Part shown: piece after piece, positions 44,217 to 53,842 of the stretch
Numbering within the stretch: the first letter of the stretch is position 1
Layout of the letters: every line of letters begins with the position of its first letter
From: Agarophyton chilense
Lineage: Eukaryota; Rhodophyta; Florideophyceae; Gracilariales; Gracilariaceae
DNA: 64,000 nt
Assembly: GCA_030374765.1 (NCBI GenBank)
Contig: JARGXX010000016.1
Span: 1,054,001 to 1,118,000, forward strand
Direction: 5' to 3'
Notes under the pieces: generated by a model
What the model saw: the letters and a program-made list of their open reading frames with translations, nothing else
The model's database searches: none
What the model was told of the DNA's origin: nothing
Position numbers and translations under genes: made by a program

Positions 44217-45418
44217 GTTATCTTAATTTCCATATGGAGCAATACGTGCCTTCAGTTTCAGCGACTTGTCACCATTTATCTTCACTTTGTAGATGACCTG
44301 ACTGGATATTACGTTAGTTTCGGATGGTGTTTCAGATATCGGCACCACTTTCACCGTCTTTTTGAATGCTTATTCTTCTGCATTGTATGCATTAACGAGG
44401 GAAAATTGATGAAAGCCTTGTACTTGATATGGCAAGAACGGCTTATTTCCGAAGTGATCAAAGATGGATCGTAGTGCATCAGGTTCGGTGCTGCTTAGCG
44501 CGAGAGTTTTTGCAGATGCAGAATTGGCATTCATTGCTCTTGAGGAAGATCGCCAAATTTTGTCCGTTAGCTTGAGGGTTTCGGTGTCACCATCGTCATA
44601 TTGAAGTACATGAAGTCCATCATTATTGATTGCATCAATTTTTCAGCGTAGTATACATCATCAATTGGCCAGTAAACTTCGATGGAGTCTCCGATAGATG
44701 GGGAAGAGCATAATTTAACATCTGAGGTATAATGCGATTCAAATGTTTCTTCTTCTGTACCATGATGAAGTGAGCAATCTTCTTCCGATTCATTAATCTC
44801 GATGGTGCTGTCTATTACTTCACCTATGGAGCAATTGATTCTGTCAATGCTTTCTTGAACTTTGGACGCCAGAGGATCGTTGATGATTGCAGGTCGAACG
44901 TCTTCAATTGCTGCTCAAATTGATTTCCCATTAGTCCCAGGTACAGTGATGTTTCGAGATAGAATGTCAAAAGAAAGCACAGTACGTGGAGATAACCATA
45001 TACCACGTTTTTCGTTTTAATGCTTAATAGATCTGTACAAGATCCCCGACTCGAATGTTAGGGTCAGAGAGAGCTATAGATCTGAGGATTAGAGTAAGCT
45101 TCCGCTTGGCTGCCAGATTGTCATGAGCCTTCAAAAGATCATCTGATATTGGAGTTATACGTTGCCTGTTATTTATAGGCTTTGTGAATCCCTTTGCCAT
45201 TTCAAATGCGGAAAGTATATCTGAACCGTAAAGATCATTGGAAATCCGAATTGCTTGGTAGGCTAGAATCTCATTTGAACTTTAGGCATCTGCGGCTGAC
45301 TTTAACCGAAGAAAAATGCTCTTGATTATTCGATGCTAGGACTCTAAGGGGTTTTTGCTTTGCCGTCTTGGCGGTACAGGACGAAATTGGATATCGTTTT
45401 GACTCAAAAAATGAGGAA
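44217..45418. other. Element D internal stretch with decayed coding traces
   Basis: Lies between the RT and integrase segments of the copia fossil. Only short frames remain (for example 44824-45006 and 45271-45456, minus). No independent gene is supported. Confidence 0.45.
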
Positions 45419-47395
45419 TTATTTCTTGTTGAAAGAGTCGTCACCCTTAACAGCACTCGGAGACAGGAACTGAGACATACAACTTAATTTGAAGCCTTCG
45501 ATAGCGTAGCGAAGACTAGTAGTAGATACTACATATCCTGCAGAATACCTTGTGCAAACATCCATAATGTGAAATACTCGTAAGTCTTCAAGATGAAAGT
45601 GTTCGATACACAAAACATCAATGAATTCACGATTCAAGGATGATAATGAGACCTTTCGAGATGGCTGCGGAAGAGCAGTTGCGATACAATGAGAGCAATT
45701 CTCAACCATACGAGCAAGATATCGGCTGACTTCATCAGTCCATAGCGTGTTACGTTGAAGTAATGTCTTAATATCTGTAAACGTAGCATGTCCACATACA
45801 TGTTTGTGAACTTTGTCAATAATTCGTTTGATGTCTATCCAAGGGCAATTACTGGTCATTTGTGCTGCGAGGGCACAAGACGATGGAGTTGTTTTCGTAT
45901 TAGTTTGTGCTGAGATTTCAAGAAGAAACGTTTTGTATGGAGCAGAGCTGTGGAGATCATGATCAATCATTGTGGTGGAATCACGTGTACCAGATGGGTT
46001 GAAAATCATAAGAGCATTTGTTTCAATGTGCATGATGTCGCTTTGACTCGTGATATTGCGCCAAATAACCCACTGAGAAGATCCTTTGAGAACGAGGTGT
46101 TGAATAAGGATATGGTTGTTGGTATCGGAGAGTACATTCAAGACAATGGATCCAAGGATTCGCCGTTTAGCACTAGCATGACTCCCCGAGTCATGTTGCC
46201 AGTATCCTCGATCAGATAAATAGTTCAGTACATCATCAAGCTTACCATTAGAATTTGGTAGCAAGTGAGAACGTAGCAGATAGAGTTCCGTAACACCGAT
46301 TTCTGAGTAAGGAGCCCCATCATCTACAAGTGGTCCAAAGTTTCGGGTTATAGTATCACGGATATCACTGAAGTTAGGTAGATTGGCCATATTGAATGAA
46401 ATGGTCCCGGATGTAGAGAAGTCACTTGTAGTACCAGTTTCGGTTGCCGTACTTCGAGTAGCAGTATTATCAGTGCTTATCACATTGGGTTTAAGCTTGC
46501 CGTCAGCAGTGTGATCAAATGACCAATGGCCATATTTCTTACATGTGTGGCATTGAGATCGCGATTTAAGATCAAGAAGCTGTGTAGGGGTTAATCTTCG
46601 TCTATCACGCCGACCATTGTACCGTTGTCCAGTGGAACGTTGAGCCGATGCAGAGCTCGAAATAATAGGATTAGAAAAATCTAAAGATGAATCTTTCGTA
46701 TGGTCACATTGGCGAAGTACAGAAGAGATCAATTGGTACGACACAGCGTTCATAAATTCATCGTTTGATGACGGGTTTGTGAGATCATTTCCAGATGGAG
46801 CGGCAGCAGCAAGAACAGAGACACGTTAAGAGTTGTCTATGGCTGCACTGGCGAGTAACATGAGCGCAGTGAGAGATTCGGGAAGCCTAGTGTTTTTACC
46901 TATGGCTTTGAACTTACCCATCTGAGCAGAGAATCGAGACTCGAAGTTACGAATAGATTCGTTCGATCCGCGCCGTGTAGAAAGTAGATTATTGAAGCTT
47001 CGGAAGACCGCACTTACAACAGAAGGAGCATCGCGTTTGTAAATAGCGATAAAAATGGCATTGGCACCTTCAGCAGATTGAATTATGCCATCTGAAATAC
47101 CGATGCAGAGGTCACTGGCTCGTTCGAAGAGCTGTGACTGTAGACAAATGCCACGAAGTTCAATTGGTATCTTGTGTGAGTTACTGTCGATCAGTTTGTC
47201 TTGAAACGAGTTCCAGAGTCGAACGGCTTTCGCATATCCCTCCTGGTTCCCTTTTCCGTCAGTCCACGGAACACATTTCATGTCCCATGAAAACTTGGGG
47301 GGACTAGGAAGGCTTGGGTTTGACGCTAGGCCCATAACTAAAAGAAAGGGGTAGAAACAGGTTAGACCACGGAGAAAGAGTGTATAATCAAACAA
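45419..47395 (-). other. Element D gag and integrase region (fossil)
   Basis: 46826-47395 is a gag-like helical protein (SWDMKCVPWTDGKGNQEGYA). 45419-46753 carries a knuckle CHTCKKYGHW, then a zinc-binding integrase N-domain (HKHVCGHATFTDIK, then CSHC) and the beginning of the core. Confidence 0.7.
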
Positions 47396-47899
47396 TCGAA
47401 GTATGAGTTTTTAAGTATCGTGTAGAGGTCGCCGTCTCGTTTCGGAACATAGAGAGGAGCGTAGCTTCTTCTAAAGTAGTGATACTAAATATAAAAGAGC
47501 TTTAAAAAACAGTACAAAACAAACGACAGCTTAACAAAACAGTTCAAAACATACGAGAGCTTAACAAAACAGTACAAAACATACAAGAGCTTAAAAAACA
47601 GTTCAAAACATAAGAGAGCTTAACAAAACAGTACAAAACGTACGAGAGCTTAGAAAAAAGTGCAAAACATACGAGAGCTTAAAAAAACAGTGCAAAACAA
47701 ACGAGAGCTTAAGAAAACAGTACAAGTAATACTAAAGACCGTTCAGTATTGCAAAAAATTGAACGCTTGTAATATGACATTACAAACGTGAACGGTCGTA
47801 GTATTCAAATTCAATATTGAAATTACAAATTTGAAAGGTCGTAACATTCAAATTAAATAATGACATTACAAACGTGAAAGGTTGTAACATTCAAATTCA
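47342..47899 (-). repeat. Element D 5' LTR
   Basis: Direct counterpart of 33832-34048 plus 42708-42841 (shared CAGGTTAGA, GCGTAGCTTCTTCTAAA, GTAATACT and ACATTACAAACGTGAAAGG blocks). It is longer than the left copy because of a tandem array. Confidence 0.8.
47490..47725. repeat. Minisatellite in element D LTR
   Basis: About eight tandem units of ~30 bp with consensus near ACATACGAGAGCTTAACAAA + ACAGTACAAA. The left LTR (33985-34048) has only two to three units, so the array differs between the two LTRs. There are no spacers between the units. Confidence 0.85.
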
Positions 47900-48700
47900 A
47901 TAATTATTTTTCTTTCTAACTCCGGTACGATAGCGTCTCTTTTTATAATAAACTCGGAGATCGTGGGCTGCGGGGAACTTGATATCGCATACACAGCACC
48001 AGACGTCGGTGTTTTTTTGATGAGCGCGTGGTAGTGCGTCTTGGTGCTCAGGACCGCCTTGGTGTACCTCTTATGGGCGCTGGTTCAGAACGTTGATGCT
48101 GCAAACGGCACGGCGCATCAGGGAGAGTTTACGAGTTGGAGGACGGCGACGACGCTTCTCACGATGAGTAACGACTGGAAGGGTGTGACGGGCGCGCAAG
48201 TTGCCAAGGGGTCCGATAGATAGCAAAGATTCGGTGAGAGATGTGGCTTTCTTGGTGATGCTGATGGCTTCCACTTCCGAATCGAAACCTTGCACAGTTT
48301 AATATTCGCTCGAGGAAATTGCAGATGTCGGCACTTTATGCAAAACAGGCGAAAGTCAGTACTTGAACAAAATACCAAAAGAGCAGTGAAAGTCAATTAC
48401 TCTTGAACGAATGCCGAATGGCCGTGAAGTGTAAGCCCTACGCCGTATCATGCGGTTCTGTTAACAACAGGAGGTGCGAATCAGTCTCACGTGAGTGACG
48501 GGTTCGCAGAAAAGGTCGGCGCAGTCGCGGTAGAAAGCGGACCCAACCCCGATTAGCGAAAAGAAAGGAAGAGAGTTGATTGAAAGAGAGGCACAGACTG
48601 TGCTAAGAGATCGTTTGGTGCCATAGGAGGGGGGGAGGGGGTGAGCCACTTTTTGTAGAGCTGACTTGACCAGAGTTGGTCGGAACCAACCGAGGGCGGT

Positions 48701-48710
48701 CTTATATAGA
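48701..48710 (-). promoter_or_regulatory. TATA-like site of unit E copy 1
   Basis: Minus-strand TCTATATAAG, conserved at 63814-63821 in the other unit together with the flanking CAA(A)TTGGAGG. Confidence 0.45.
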
Positions 48711-48734
48711 CAATTTGGAGGAAGGCCGGCGCGA

Positions 48735-48885
48735 GAATTCTTGAGGCTTCCAGTCCGGTACCAGCCAGCCTGTTCCTAACTATGCGAGAATTCAAGCTTG
48801 CAGCCAGTACCGAACAGCCTGTCTCTACCTATGCGAGAATTCGTGCGGCTTCCGGCCAGAGCCGAACAGTCTGTCTCTATATTTG
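48735..48885. repeat. Three ~50-bp tandem copies in unit E copy 1
   Basis: Each copy begins GCGAGAATTC and runs to CAGCCTGT(T/C)(C/T)CTA-CTAT. The other unit E has one copy (about 63840-63895), so this is a local tandem expansion. Confidence 0.8.
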
Positions 48886-48945
48886 TGCCTTACTCGACGG
48901 AGAACGCATTTGCGGTGGGCGCTGGCTTTGTGGTGCTTTTCATTT

Positions 48946-50249
48946 GCGATGACTTGCACTAATAAGCGTATCACAAGTGATTTGGAACACAGAGAGAATT
49001 GGAACAAGGAATATTTTTCATTGTTCTACTTCGAAATCGATCTCTGTGTAGTGTTCTACTACTTCGGCGTTCCGATGGTTTCTTTGTCGCAAAGTCGCGT
49101 TTGTAACTCATTACTGAGTGGCCTGGTCAGTGCTAGGATAAGAAGCAACACACCGCGTAGGATGCCAGGCGGCAGGGTACATTATTGGAACACGTGGTAT
49201 CACGAGTGGAGTGGCTTGCAACGGCGCATGTAGTGGCGATCCACGTGGCTGGTTTTACTACCCTTTGTAGCTAGACGTCCATTAGGGACCGTTCCCATAC
49301 AGTGGTTTGGCTAAGTGGCTGACCACTGGGTATTATTTATATGTTTATTTGGGCACTCACCCTGGTACACAGTATAAAGTGTACCAGAGGTGAGCGCCGA
49401 CTCCGAGTAAAGGAGACAACATCGGCATCATGACTATTCTGTTCCTCACTTAGGATTCCTTAACCGGAGATCCGGACGAGCTATAATAGATAGTCAGCCC
49501 CCAACCACTTCACGAGCAGTCTCGTAACTACGTTCCATCAACGTTTTACAGTTGCACTGTTCACCCTCGCTGGCGAGTAGTGGCCTTACACCCCACTTCC
49601 AGCTCGCTGGTGTTGTAGCTCTACCACCCCTTTTCCTTCGCCGCAAGCGACCCATCAGCAGTCCGAACGCTGTCTCAGGTGTCTGCTCTCTCCGCTAGAG
49701 CGGATACTACCATCTGATACCGGTATCAGATTTACTTTCTCTCTAGAAAGTCTTGTTTCCACTTAACCAATCATTGGAAGCCATTTTCACTCAAGTTCCT
49801 ACATCCTTTTGGTAGAACCGCTCCAAACTAGTAACAATACATGATACATAGTGTTTCTACATCATGATCTGTAATATTCAAATGGAGCGCCAAAACTATC
49901 ACCTGATGCTGTCTTATCAGCTGAGAAATAAGTAATGACGCCGATAAACACCAGTGAAAAGTGTTCTACTCCGTCACAACATCAAAAAGCTCCTTCAATG
50001 CTCTCTACCAACTATGGTGACGCTCTTGATGCGTGAACAAGCACTTGCAGGGAAAACATGCCTCACACTCCAAAAAACACTTCCTATGCAACGTAAGCAA
50101 GCCATACATCTACCTTATAAAAAGAAGACAGTTTATCATGTGTCTACATGCTTTTGTCTTTCTATTTGTACTTTTTAACGCTTGAAAACGGCAAGGGAAA
50201 AATCTGAATAGAACAACACTCAACATTGCTATTTAATTCATAGCAAGCG
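48946..50249. other. Hairpin-rich stretch, LTR-like, no gene
   Basis: A long imperfect hairpin at 49352-49398 (about 18 of 20 pairs, loop AGTATAAA) and four consecutive perfect stem-loops at 49691-49777. GC-richer than its surroundings and similar in style to the LTRs nearby. I could not find matching ends or a target duplication, so the solo-LTR idea is unproven. Confidence 0.4.
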
Positions 50250-51762
50250 GGTTAGTTGACTCATATTGCTCTTTGGATACGAATAGCAAGTTATTTCGAC
50301 CAGATTTTCGTTTGTAGCTCATTCAAAATTTCCAGCAACCGTTCACGTTTTTAAAACTATTGCTAGACAGACCCAAAGAGACGAAAGGTTCGGCTTCAAG
50401 AATGGATGTCCGTCGGATGATTGGGTAGGATGTTTTTGTACGCAACATCGAGATTTAACATTGTGGGAAACAGAAAACAAGAATTCCAAAAAGATTTCTG
50501 CTGAGCATCCGGACCATGTAAAAAGTTTTGTACGTGCATTTAAAAAATATGAGAAAGCGAATTCGAGAATTCTAATCGATCCTGACCGGATATTGAACAT
50601 GAACGAACGGTAGTTGGAGGACAATACGGAAAGCTTACGAAGTCGTTCATGTCATCAAACGAACATTGTGGTGGTTAAAATATGCCTCTCATGAGGCATG
50701 GAAAGCATTTGACGGCATTCGTCATCGTTTCGCTATCTGGTAATGTGCTTCTGCCGTTTCTGATAATTGCGCGAAAGAAGAACATTTATTGGTGGCATGA
50801 TCTGCTGCCTTCAGAAATACTCAAAGAACTTACAAGTATGCCGGAATGGGTTATATTTGAAGATTAATTTCTTGGAAACTATTCTGTCTGGGGCACCGAA
50901 AATAGTTGATGTCCATAAAAACGATTAGATACGTCATGAGTCATATAAACTCTAATGCAGAAAGGAAACAGAAACCCAACCATGAGCAATTGTTGCTTTT
51001 GTATGGTCAAAAATCTAGCAACGATGTCGCATGGTTGGAGAATGACAACCTGTATGACATCGAATTCATACAGAGTCCTGCGCATACATCCTATTTCTTG
51101 CAGGCTTGCTAAATATTTATCATTCATACGTTTCAGTAAACTGTGACGCAGACGTATGACCAGCTAAACTAGTTTTCCAATGTTGATTTATCGAATCTTT
51201 GCAATATAATTAAACTGAAAGTGGCCGGGTATATTTCGTTAACAGAACAAGTTGTGCAGCAGGCCTTCGTAGACATAGGATTGTGGTCGATGGACTTTCG
51301 CTTTTTTCAGTAGACAAAAGGGAAGCATTTTGGAAAAACCGAGTTGGCAAATCCACGAACGGAACGTTTTATTATTCGCCGAACAGCATCTCACGTACAG
51401 GCAGCAAACAATTTACTTGTCTAAAACACAGCCCCTGCACAGAAGTTGCAATACCTTACTGCTCATGTAAATAGGCAAGCAAATCAGAATCCACTATTGA
51501 AGAATGTACACCAACTACCAAGCGTGTACTCAAAATCACAGTCTACTATTGTACCTGTTTTGTGCCATCCAATTGTGCGCCGGCAGAATACCTGCCACAC
51601 AATGAAATAATCGAGTTGCGCAAGAACGATGTCCAAGAAGATCCCCAACGGGCAGAATTAAAACAGAAACGTGCAGAGGAAAGAGAAAAAAACAAACATC
51701 TGCTGCTTTGGAGCGAACAGAGAGGCTCAAAAAGTCTGCTGAGAAACGCGTAGAAAGACAAA
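50250..51762 (+). pseudogene. Decayed pogo/Tigger-like (DDE_1) transposase
   Basis: Plus-strand traces of a pogo-type DNA transposon in several frames. About 50350-50620 reads FGFKNGCPSDDWVGCF, then DLTLWETEN and ILIDPDRILNMNER, fitting the CENP-B-type DNA-binding segment and the first catalytic block (usually NxDE, here NMNE, followed by a stop). 50682-50867 has LTAFVIVSLSGNVLLPFLII and ends PEWVIFED. 50906-51112 has KPNHEQLLLLYGQKSSND (usually LLxDGHxSH, here Tyr for the catalytic Asp) and SPAHTSYFLQA. 51562-51753 is the charged coiled tail (AELKQKRAEEREKNKH). With two catalytic Asp lost and several stops it is dead. I found no terminal inverted repeats. Confidence 0.75.
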
Positions 51763-52617
51763 ATGCGGGAGCTGCCAAGAAAGGAGAAAGTGAAAGGTGC
51801 AAGATGGAAAAACATTTTTAGAAAGAAATGGCAATGCACAAAAAGAAATCTACGCCGAAGCATCCGTCAATCGCCAACAAACCAACCGAACCAGCGCATA
51901 GAATTATGTTTTTTATCGTTTCGAGTAAAAGCTGCCGTCGTGCCCCTACTTCTGTGATGTTTAGAGATAAAATGATGGCTTTGCAGTTCGACGGAAATGC
52001 ACCAAATGGCCCTGACTCAGGAAAGGAAAAGAACGTGCAACAAGCTGCTAGAGCGATGTTGCAGATGAAAGTTATAGACCCAAAACTGGCGGACACGCAC
52101 AATATAGTGTTGGAAGACTCGTTTAGGGATCAAACCTGTTTGGCAAACGTAGATTGTAACCCTTTTATGTTGGTAAGAAGTAGTGCGGATGGTTTAAATG
52201 GCCCCGTTCGTGTCTCTTGCGAGGGCAATCAGAGCACCAGCGAAAAGATCCTGTAACTCACTTCGGAAGAATGAAACAGGCGGGAACTTTCGCGGCAGTG
52301 TTTAGAGCGATGTTTTTTACGTAGTGACTAAAACTGATTGTAAATTGGTTGACTATCAAGCCCCAGAACACGATCAATGTGGAGAGGTGTTCCAAGTTAC
52401 CCTTGCCGGAAAGGGTTAATTACTATATACCCCTACTATGTGTACAGTACGCTAAAGGGGAGATCAATAGAAAAATTTCAGGTTCAAATCCGACCATGTT
52501 TGCGGCTTGCCAAATCAAGCCAAATACAAATTTTATATCAAGTAAAACTTACTTTCAAATGTTTGGAATTTGTTTTCATCGAATTTCAAAATAGATCTCT
52601 GCCAAGATCATGAGTAC
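51763..52617. other. Stretch after the transposase fossil
   Basis: Holds a 142-residue plus-strand frame (51828-52256) without a recognised domain, possibly the transposon tail or flank. A hairpin-like TTACCCTT-GCCGG-AAAGGGTTAA lies near 52397-52419. Nothing else is supported. Confidence 0.35.
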
Positions 52618-53012
52618 TGTAAACTCAATATCCGTAAGAGTAGGAAAGGGACACACCGCGGGTGGTTACAACAAAAGGGGACACAAGTAGCAGATATGCT
52701 CTCGAGAGTACCAGCCCAGACTAGGGCAAAGAAAAGAAGTCAGAGAAAGACGACAGAAAGAAGGATTTTATTAGGTAGAGAGTGCGAATGATAAAGTAAC
52801 CAATATATGTGTGGCAGGCAGAGGCAAAGTGATAAAGATGTGATGAAATAAAATGAAATGTGTGCAGGCGTATACCACGATGTAAAGACTGGATGTGAAT
52901 ATCGCAAGCGTTCTAGAAAATAGTATTATTATTCTTTCTGACGCTGGCACGATGACGACGGCTTTTATAACGATCTAGGAGATCGTCAGCTTCGGGGAAC
53001 TTGATATCACAT
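52618..53012 (-). repeat. Repeat unit E, copy 2, left part
   Basis: Matches 33511-33831, then runs without a break into the segment that starts at about 47903 in copy 1. It therefore shows the uninterrupted structure at the site where element D inserted. It ends where element C begins. Confidence 0.8.
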
Positions 53013-53458
53013 TGTAACGCAATGACTGTTGGGTCAACGTACGGGTCTCGACCGGTGGTAGCGTGGTAGAGCGGGTCCTAAGGTTCAAATCCTTGACGGC
53101 GGCACTCGCAAAGTACTTGGTGCAATGGGCTGGGGTTTACTGCGTAGTCCTATAGGTTGGAGCTATAGAAACGATGGCTTGAAGACCAAAGGGTGAAACA
53201 AATATACCAAAGGGGGCTATTTAGTATCGTAATGGTACCTGCCTTACTCTAAGGGAGAAGCGTCACTCGAGCCAAGTAAATAGCACTGGAGAGGCGCTGG
53301 GATCTTCCTGGCACTGTAATGCTAATCTATTACACTACTTAAAATTAATTAATAATCTACATGAGTCCACCTGAGGGCGACCCGTCCACGTGTCATCTGC
53401 AAAATCCTTAAGGGCCCGGCGGCTTACAGAGCCCAACCGTTGTCATCGCTCCTTCACA
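53013..53458 (-). repeat. Element C 3' LTR
   Basis: 446 bp, TGTAACGC...CTTCACA. It is followed inward by a sequence that reads as the purine tract AAGGAGGGAGATA on the minus strand, close to that of element A. Confidence 0.92.
53059..53092 (+). other. tRNA-like A/B-box segment in element C LTR
   Basis: TAGCGTGGTAGAGC resembles a tRNA D-arm/A box slightly shortened, and GGTTCAAATCC with AAGG/CCTT stems resembles a T-arm/B box. In the other LTR (62774-62807) the B box reads GGATCGAATCC. Both copies are one step from the Pol III consensus GGTTCGAATCC. There is no anticodon arm, so it is not a tRNA gene. Confidence 0.45.
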
Positions 53459-53842
53459 TATCTCCCTCCTTAGGACTCGGCCGTCACGGCAAAGTCCCGA
53501 TTGCCTCATGCTTGACCCAGGCGAGGCGAGCATTTTGTTGCTTCGGGTACCGTTGGGCGCGACGGGACGTCGCGTTTTCATCGCCTGCAGGGATGCGGGG
53601 ACGCGTGAGCTGACCATTGGTGCCGAAGGGCAATTAATTGGCCTAAAGACGGAAACTCTCACGCGCCGTGAGCGCTGGCCATAGGTGCATCGCCGGCATA
53701 TTTCTCGCGTCGTGTTACCGGGACGGTCCATTGGCTTCGTTCTTAGTCTTCGTTCTTTCTTTGGCGACCCTCCACGCTTCGTCCACCGTGCTTCACGCCT
53801 GTTAGTCTGTCGGGGTCGATTTCGTCACCTCGCCTTATCATC

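Larger units (their letters stand above)
33832..47899 (-). mobile_element. Ty1/copia fossil (element D), interrupted by element B
   Basis: About 5.4 kb of its own sequence once element B (34049-42707) is set aside, a normal copia size. Direct repeats flank it: 33832-34048 plus 42708-42841 on the left, 47342-47899 on the right. Minus-strand parts in order are gag (46826-47395), zinc knuckle and integrase (45419-46753), RT (43573-44216) and RNase H (43108-43437), which is the INT-before-RT order of Ty1/copia. It sits inside repeat unit E. It is broken, with roughly half a dozen or more breaks, and older than element B. Confidence 0.85.
47903..48945 (-). repeat. Repeat unit E, copy 1, right part
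   Basis: Homologous to 52930-53012 plus 63172-63955 (shared GGGGAACTTGATATC, GCACCAGACGTC, CCGCCTTGGTGTA and ATGCGGTTCTGTTAA blocks). It contains a TATA-like TCTATATAAG on the minus strand (48701-48710) and degraded zinc-finger-like coding on the minus strand. Confidence 0.8.

Noticed and set aside
47490-47725. Regular ~30-bp repeats resembling a CRISPR array
   Set aside because: The units are contiguous with no unique spacers, lie inside a copia LTR, and the genome is eukaryotic. It is a minisatellite.
49120-49861. A solo LTR in the hairpin-rich stretch
   Set aside because: The sequence looks LTR-like in style, but no paired ends with a matching target duplication were found.
53059-53092. 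A functional tRNA gene in the element C LTR
   Set aside because: There is no anticodon arm between the D-arm-like and T-arm-like parts and no matching acceptor stem.
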